Origin: a virus
DNA: 29,705 bases
Direction: 5' to 3' (one strand)
Virus record (IMG/VR): IMGVR_UViG_3300025889_000654
Location: 1 to 29,705 of that record
Numbering within the stretch: position 1 is the first letter of the stretch; each line of letters begins with the position of its first letter. The position numbers and the translations under genes are program-made. Under the pieces are notes generated by a model, which worked only from the letters and a program-made list of their open reading frames with translations, had not been told where the DNA came from and did no database searches. Of the stretch, positions 29,637 to 29,705 are shown piece after piece.

Positions 29637-29705
29637 TCAACGCAACTTAAACTTACGTGGTTTTGCCATGCCACAGCCTTTTACAACCATGCCGCCTTCT
29701 GAATA
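29637..29705 (-). CDS. C-terminal fragment of a small Gly/Lys-rich phage protein (cut by window edge)
   Basis: Twenty-two codons and a TGA stop are visible: 'YSEGGMVVKGCGMAKPRKFK' then LR. Gly-rich followed by a basic tail; small phage proteins with 'GG-VV-G-G-A' endings are common in aquatic phages. The stop is one base before the next start (TGA-T-ATG), consistent with a coupled operon. Only the end is here, so the gene identity cannot be given. Confidence 0.5.
   Translation of the reverse strand, partial: YSEGGMVVKGCGMAKPRKFKLR

Overview
This window is the late (structural and lysis) half of a tailed double-stranded DNA phage genome, very probably a short-tailed, podovirus-like phage of an aquatic bacterium. 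Almost everything lies on the minus strand as one dense, polycistronic block with 1-4 nt stop/start overlaps or very short gaps. The gene types (two head-tail adaptor-like proteins, a P22 gp10-like tail protein, tail fibres, holin plus M15 peptidase, a chain of large glycine/alanine/glutamine-rich internal proteins) are those I know from uncultured marine and freshwater phage contigs. No host gene, tRNA, integrase, transposon or CRISPR array is visible, and the host cannot be named from this sequence. No stretch above 300 bases lacks a gene; the largest gap inside the minus-strand block is 61 nt (10650-10710).

Layout in the direction of minus-strand transcription (right to left): (1) 29705-28881, small basic or membrane proteins, the first cut by the window edge; (2) 28877-27193, two adaptor-like proteins flanking a four-cysteine zinc-ribbon protein; (3) 27183-15682, beta-rich structural proteins and fibres, including a 2048-residue virion protein and a 1000-residue LamG/SPRY-type fibre; (4) 15679-13755, a possible fibre chaperone and a lysis cassette (membrane protein, 3-TM holin, small four-Cys secreted protein, M15 endolysin); (5) 13745-10711, P22 gp10-like tail protein and a fibre/appendage protein; (6) 10649-426, four large putative ejection (internal virion) proteins and a tiny Lys/Ala-rich protein. 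On the plus strand only the end of a PD-(D/E)XK (RecB/Cas4-like) nuclease gene is present (3-410), presumably the end of the early/replication module. Terminase, portal, capsid and DNA polymerase are not in the window; the head genes would be expected beyond the right edge.

The gene products would work together as the portal-proximal adaptors, tail nozzle, fibres and internal proteins of a virion, with lysis genes placed among the tail genes so that they are expressed late. The most unusual features are: (a) the early/late junction, where each convergent transcript appears to end at a strong intrinsic terminator embedded in the coding sequence of the opposite gene; (b) the giant virion protein, which contains a diverged duplication of a roughly 290-residue module and many 'H-G-L-x-x-G-D' repeats; (c) a perfect 12-bp hairpin inside the main fibre gene. 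All family names are from reading the sequence and memory of families; no database search was run.
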